A stretch of 64,000 bases of DNA, from contig JAPCJP010000001.1 in the NCBI GenBank assembly GCA_027886885.1, positions 62,001 to 126,000 of the forward strand, written 5' to 3'. A program made the position numbers and the translations under genes. Positions within the stretch are counted from its first letter, which is position 1; every line of letters starts with the position of its first letter. This document shows, one piece after another, positions 60,093 to 64,000 of the stretch. Origin of the DNA: Nitrososphaerota archaeon. Its GTDB lineage: Archaea; Thermoproteota; Nitrososphaeria; Nitrososphaerales; Gagatemarchaeaceae. The notes under the pieces were generated by a model. The model was given only the letters and a program-made list of their open reading frames with translations. It had not been told where the DNA came from and did not search any database.

Positions 60093-62819
60093 ATGGCCGA
60101 GTTCGATTCCTTCGTGGACCATCTGGCATCTCCCGAGGGGCTTGCTGATTTCTACAGCCTCAGGAAACTAGAGTCCCAGGGGCACGACCTGGCGAAGCTC
60201 CCGTATTCCATCCGCGTGCTGCTCGAGAACTCGGTCCGAAACGCGGGCCACGTAGGTGGAGCTACGGAAGCCGCCCACCGGCTCCTGGAATGGCCGAACA
60301 GTCCCGGCCATGGCTTCCCGTTCATGCCACACCGTGTCCTCCTTCAGGATTACACCGGGGTCCCACTCATAGTGGACCTGGCCGCGATGAGGGACGCCAT
60401 GCGGAAGAGGGGAAGAGACCCAGAGGTGGTCAATTCCATCGTCCCCATGGACCTCGTCATCGACCACTCGGTCCAGGTCGACGGCTGGAGCAACGTCATG
60501 GCGTTCGGTCTAAACATCGAGAAGGAGTACGAGCGCAACTCTGAGCGGTACTCTCTCCTGAAATGGTCCCAAGATTCTTTCAAGAACATGAGGGTCTTCC
60601 CTCCGGGCAAGGGGATTTGCCATCAGGTCAACCTGGAATACCTCTCGAGCGTCGTCGCGCTCTCACGTCGTAGGGGAGGGGTCGTTGCGGTACCTGACAC
60701 CCTCGTGGGCACTGACTCCCACACCACCATGGTGAACGGCCTGGGCGTCCTCGGTTGGGGCGTCGGAGGCATAGAGGCCGAGGCGGTCATGCTAGGTGAG
60801 CCGTACCACATGCCGATACCGAAGGTCGTCGGAGTGAAACTGCTCGGGTCAGTGCAAGAAGGGACTACTCCCACTGACGTCGTACTGACTGTCACGGAGC
60901 TGCTGCGTTCGAAGAACGTGGTGGATGCTTTCGTGGAATACTTCGGCGAAGGCTATCAGCACCTCTCAGTCCCTGACCGGGCGACCCTTGGTAACATGTC
61001 CCCTGAATATGGAGCCACCGCGGGCTTTTCTCCTGTCGATGCCATCACCCTCCGCTACCTGAGGGATACGGGCAGGGACCCTGCTCACATCAAGTTCGTC
61101 GAGGATTACTGCAAGGTCCAGGGGCTCTTCGCCAGGCCGGATTCGCCGGAGCCGAAATACTCCGAGGTATTGGTCGTGGACCTGAGCAAGATCGAACCGT
61201 GCATCGCCGGACCCAGGAACCCAGAGGAGAGACGGCTCCTGAGTTCTGTGCCGGCATATGCTGCCTCGCTCATACAGGAGGTCAGGGGGAAGAGGGGGAG
61301 CACTGCTCCATCCACCGCCCCACTCTCCTCCAGCGGAGGCCAGACGCTCGTCCAGCAGCAGAGAGGGTCGGGGCACGGGTCCGAGGGGCTTGACGACGGT
61401 GGGGTCATAATCGCCGCAATAACGAGCTGCACCAACACCTCCAACCCGACGGTCATGATCGGTGCAGGTCTCATCGCCAAAGCTGCGGCTGAAAGGGGAC
61501 TGAGGCCCAAGCCATACGTGAAATGCAGCCTCGCTCCTGGATCGATGGTGGTCAAGGACTATCTTGAAGGCTCGGGGTTGCTTACGTACCTCGACGACCT
61601 CGGATTCAACCTCGTAGGCTACGGCTGCACGACGTGCATCGGCAACAGCGGTCCTCTCGACCCGGTGATTGAGAGCGAGATCAAGAGGCGGGACCTCTAT
61701 GCAGTGGCCGTCCTGAGCGGCAACCGGAATTTCGACGGCAGGATTCACCCTCTCGCCAAGGGGTCGTTCCTCATGTCCCCGATGCTCGTGGTCGCCTACG
61801 CGCTAGCCGGCAGGATGGACTTTGACTTCAAGAACACGCCCCTGGGCACAGACAATAGGGACGGGCGTCCGGTCTTCCTCAAAGACCTCTGGCCCAGCCT
61901 CGCTCAGATACGAAAAGTAGCCGAGAGCTCCCTCAGCGGCGAGCTCTACAGGCGAAGGTACGCGGACGCGCTAGCCGGGGACGAGAAGTGGGAGTCGCTC
62001 TCAAAGGAGAGCGGAGAGACCTTCGGATGGGAACCCGACTCGACCTACGTCAGGGAGCCTCCGTGGTTCGAGCCCACTTACTCGCCCCAGGAGCGCCCGG
62101 GGGACATCATCGAGGCCAGCGTCCTGGCTGTGCTGGGCGACAAGATAACCACTGACCACATCTCCCCCGCGGGTTCTATCCCCATCGACAGCCCAGCAGG
62201 CGAATATCTGCTCGCCAACGGCGTAGAGATGGTGCACTTCAGCACCTACGGCAGCAGGAGGGGCAATCACGAGGTGATGGTGAGGGGAGGGTTCGCGAAC
62301 ATCCGCCTCCGTAACTCTCTCGCGGAGGGCAGGGAAGGGGGATACACCAAGCACTTCCCGAGCGGAGAGATCGTCTCCATCTACGAAGCTTCGCAGCGCT
62401 ATCTCCGAGACAGCGTTCCGCTGATCATCCTAGCAGGAAAGCAATACGGGTCGGGGAGCTCCAGAGACTGGGCCGCAAAGGCACCGAAGATGCTGGGAGT
62501 GAAGGCCGTGATCGCCGAGAACTTCGAGAGGATCCACAGGAGCAACCTCGTGGCCATGGGTGTTCTCCCGCTGGAGTTCATGCCTGGAGAGAGCGCGGCC
62601 AACCTGCGGCTCGCTGGGGACGAGATTCTCAGCATCACAGGCATCCGGGACATCTCAATCGGAAAGGTCCTCGAGGTGACAGTCATGGGCGGGAGTTCCC
62701 CCACGAAGAACTTCAAGGTGAAAGCGAGAATCGACAACGAAGCGGAGATGAGCTACTATGCCTCTGGCGGTGTCCTGCCCTACGTCCTTGGCCAGGTCCT
62801 GCAGTCCGCGAAGCCCTGA
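60093..62819 (+). CDS. acn: Aconitate hydratase, AcnA/IRP type
   Basis: The 908-residue [4Fe-4S] enzyme isomerises citrate and isocitrate. Cluster ligands are Cys446 in TSCTNTSNP and Cys512/Cys515 in GCTTCIGNSG. GTDSHTTMVNGLGVLGWGVGG and the C-terminal swivelling domain with GSSRDWAAKAPKMLGVKA are clear. A Ser/Gly/Gln-rich linker (about residues 405-435) precedes the cluster motif. The frame is open upstream, but ATG 60093 follows a TATA box and matches the family N-terminus (FYSLRKLESQG). Confidence 0.97.
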   Translation: MAEFDSFVDHLASPEGLADFYSLRKLESQGHDLAKLPYSIRVLLENSVRNAGHVGGATEAAHRLLEWPNSPGHGFPFMPHRVLLQDYTGVPLIVDLAAMRDAMRKRGRDPEVVNSIVPMDLVIDHSVQVDGWSNVMAFGLNIEKEYERNSERYSLLKWSQDSFKNMRVFPPGKGICHQVNLEYLSSVVALSRRRGGVVAVPDTLVGTDSHTTMVNGLGVLGWGVGGIEAEAVMLGEPYHMPIPKVVGVKLLGSVQEGTTPTDVVLTVTELLRSKNVVDAFVEYFGEGYQHLSVPDRATLGNMSPEYGATAGFSPVDAITLRYLRDTGRDPAHIKFVEDYCKVQGLFARPDSPEPKYSEVLVVDLSKIEPCIAGPRNPEERRLLSSVPAYAASLIQEVRGKRGSTAPSTAPLSSSGGQTLVQQQRGSGHGSEGLDDGGVIIAAITSCTNTSNPTVMIGAGLIAKAAAERGLRPKPYVKCSLAPGSMVVKDYLEGSGLLTYLDDLGFNLVGYGCTTCIGNSGPLDPVIESEIKRRDLYAVAVLSGNRNFDGRIHPLAKGSFLMSPMLVVAYALAGRMDFDFKNTPLGTDNRDGRPVFLKDLWPSLAQIRKVAESSLSGELYRRRYADALAGDEKWESLSKESGETFGWEPDSTYVREPPWFEPTYSPQERPGDIIEASVLAVLGDKITTDHISPAGSIPIDSPAGEYLLANGVEMVHFSTYGSRRGNHEVMVRGGFANIRLRNSLAEGREGGYTKHFPSGEIVSIYEASQRYLRDSVPLIILAGKQYGSGSSRDWAAKAPKMLGVKAVIAENFERIHRSNLVAMGVLPLEFMPGESAANLRLAGDEILSITGIRDISIGKVLEVTVMGGSSPTKNFKVKARIDNEAEMSYYASGGVLPYVLGQVLQSAKP

Positions 62820-62830
62820 CGGACCGAATC

Positions 62831-62847
62831 GGCCCTTTTAAAGGGCC
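62831..62847. promoter_or_regulatory. Perfect palindrome between acn and rpoH
   Basis: GGCCCTTTTAAAGGGCC is an 8-bp perfect inverted repeat around one T. It lies 11 nt after the acn stop and just before the rpoH TATA box, so it may be a transcript-end hairpin or an operator. Confidence 0.6.
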
Positions 62848-62857
62848 ACCGGAATTG

Positions 62858-62866
62858 TTTATATAC
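62858..62866 (+). promoter_or_regulatory. TATA box of the rpoH-rpoB operon
   Basis: TTTATATAC is a near-consensus archaeal TATA box. Transcription should begin near 62888, leaving a leader of about 65-70 nt before rpoH, unusually long for this window. Confidence 0.7.
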
Positions 62867-62902
62867 GTCCAGATTTCGAGAATTTAACAGGGTCTTCTCA
62901 GA

Positions 62903-62956
62903 GTGCATTGTAAACTGTTTCTAGGGCTTATTGTGGATGGGGGTGTCCAGGCGTAA
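62903..62956 (+). CDS. Possible 17-codon upstream frame before rpoH
   Basis: GTG 62903 opens a 17-residue frame that ends in TAA overlapping the rpoH ATG (TAATG). An in-frame stop lies just upstream, so it is a self-contained short frame inside the rpoH leader. Its translation could couple to rpoH. The evidence is positional only. Confidence 0.25.
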   Translation: MHCKLFLGLIVDGGVQA

Positions 62957-63228
62957 TGCCGCGGACCAAAGCCAAGAAGGCCGAGGAAGAACTACCGTTC
63001 AAAGTCACAGACCATTTCCTAGTACCGAAGCACGAACTGCTGACTCCGGACGAGTCGCAGGATATACTGAAGAGATACAACTCCACCGCAGACCAGTTCC
63101 CGTTCATCGCCTCGACCGACTCGGCGGCGAAATCGATAGGAGCGAAGGCAGGAGACTTCATCCGGGTCACTCGGAAGAGTGAGACAGCCGGTGAGACAGT
63201 CTACTACCGGTTCGTGGTAGAGGCGTAA
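62956..63228 (+). CDS. rpoH: DNA-directed RNA polymerase subunit H
   Basis: The 90-residue archaeal Rpb5-like subunit has the conserved core VPKHELLTPDESQDILKRYN and GAKAGDFIRVTRKSETAGE, ending in YYRFVV. The N-terminal tail is Lys/Glu-rich. It sits 14 nt upstream of rpoB, the usual archaeal order. Confidence 0.96.
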   Translation: MPRTKAKKAEEELPFKVTDHFLVPKHELLTPDESQDILKRYNSTADQFPFIASTDSAAKSIGAKAGDFIRVTRKSETAGETVYYRFVVEA

Positions 63229-63242
63229 TCAAACCGTGACGA

Positions 63243-64000
63243 TGAGCAAGCAACACGGAAGGCCATATGACTCGTGGGTCGTCCTTAGGGACCTCCTCGA
63301 CAAGGAAGGCGTGGCACGGCAGCACCTTAACAGCTACAACGAATTCATCAGCAAGGGTCTCCAGTCGATCATCGACGAGATCGGAGAGGTCGAGATCGAG
63401 ACCGTAAGCACCCCCTACAAGGTCAAGTTCGGCAAGGTCGAGTTAGGCCGACCTAGGGTAATCGAGATCGACGGTTCCGTAAGCAACGTCTTCCCGATGG
63501 AGGCGCGCCTGAGGAACCTCTCCTACGCGTCCCCCATATTCCTCGACATGACCATCGAAGAGGAGGGAATGTCTCGGGAGGCTACGAGGCAGCAGATAGG
63601 CGACCTGCCAGTGATGATCCGGTCGGACCTGTGTCAGCTCTCCAAGATGAACAAGGAGCAGCTCATCGCCGCCAGCGAAGACCCCAACGACCAGGGCGGC
63701 TATTTCATTATCAACGGTTCCGAGAGGGTGATCGTCGGTCTCGAGGACCTCTCCCCCAACAAGATCCTGGTAGACGTCGAGAAGGCGGGCGGTTCCGTCA
63801 CCTACAAGGCTAGGGTCTACTCCTCGGTCGTAGGCTACCGGTCCAAGCTCGAGGCTACGCTCAAGCAGGACGGGGCCATCAACGTCAAGATCCCAAGTTG
63901 CCCCGTTGACCTTCCGTTCGTCATAGTGATGCGGGCCCTTGGCATAAAGTCCGACAAGGACATCGCCAACGCGGTCTCGCCGAAGCCGGAGATTCAGGAC
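63243..64000 (+). CDS. rpoB: DNA-directed RNA polymerase subunit B (3' end outside window)
   Basis: The frame opens at ATG 63243 (MSKQHGRPYDSW) and remains open to the last base, giving about 252 residues. It shows the archaeal/eukaryotic Rpb2 start: DLLDKEGVARQHLNSYNEFI, LRNLSYASPIFLDMTIEE, LPVMIRSDLCQL and GGYFIINGSERVIVG. Whether the gene is split into B'' and B', as in some euryarchaeota, cannot be seen here. Confidence 0.97.

Noticed and set aside
1-64000. CRISPR array, insertion sequence, prophage or integrase
   Set aside because: No regularly spaced repeats, transposase or integrase motifs, or phage genes were seen; the only long repeat is the 91-bp pair.

Overview
The window is a gene-dense, GC-rich stretch of an archaeal chromosome. 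Archaeal origin is shown by a two-repeat TATA-binding protein (6921-7478), an RpoH-RpoB pair at the right edge, an archaeal-type S10, the archaeal shikimate route (AroA'/AroB' plus a GHMP-type shikimate kinase), PyrB-PyrI, standalone Lrp/RAM domain proteins, and many TATA boxes 25-35 nt upstream of start codons, as expected for short-leader or leaderless transcripts. The gene set fits a heterotrophic member of the Thaumarchaeota/Nitrososphaeria or a neighbouring TACK lineage. I cannot place it more precisely without a phylogeny. No rRNA, CRISPR array, transposase or prophage is visible. The only tRNA is tRNA-Leu(UAG).

Layout. 1-4882: a myo-inositol catabolism set, iolD (5' end outside the window), iolC, iolB and iolA, which would take the ring-cleavage product to an acyl-CoA. 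4883-9041: a patchwork region with two identical 91-bp intergenic repeats, two Ser/Thr-rich membrane-anchored surface proteins, a probable 40-residue Cys-rich microprotein, tbp, rpsJ and a RAM-domain protein. 9042-15503: a complete trpEGDCFBA operon with overlapping or abutting genes. 15529-17677: a PNPOx-like flavoprotein and a DUF47-PiT phosphate uptake pair. 29055 down to 17674 (minus strand): eleven genes, lysC-asd-aroA'-aroB'-aroD-aroE-aroK-aroA-aroC-(chorismate mutase/aminotransferase fusion)-tyrA. These run from aspartate through aspartate semialdehyde and the archaeal shikimate pathway to chorismate and on toward tyrosine.

29237-34340: an N-acyl-amino-acid racemase/OSBS-like enolase, a divergent GNAT acyltransferase, two SDRs and an M20 peptidase. 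This set resembles the known D-to-L amino acid conversion route (succinylate, racemise, desuccinylate). 34443-39875: pyrBI, a Nudix hydrolase, pyruvate phosphate dikinase and a nitrilase. 44377 down to 39872: a four-gene minus-strand cassette of GT2, a nucleotidyltransferase-like protein, a split-barrel/methyltransferase fusion and a GT-C-like membrane glycosyltransferase, probably for a membrane-linked glycan.

44485-49897: a BlaI/MecI-type repressor behind a near-perfect palindromic operator placed just after its TATA box, followed by a BlaR1/HtpX-like membrane metalloprotease and a membrane-anchored sulfite-oxidase-like molybdoenzyme, then a small HExxH protein and an S9 peptidase. This is the best candidate for a poorly described signalling/redox system. 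49938-64000: a SRPBCC protein, tRNA-Leu, an ABC exporter, a transsulfuration pair (CBS-like and CGL-like), kdpABC with a shortened KdpC, a second RAM protein, aconitase, rpoH and the start of rpoB.

Recurrent features: genes are coupled by 4-nt ATGA/GTGA/TTGA overlaps; TTG starts are common and are often supported by TATA spacing; three convergent pairs end on a shared CTAA or CTAG tetranucleotide.
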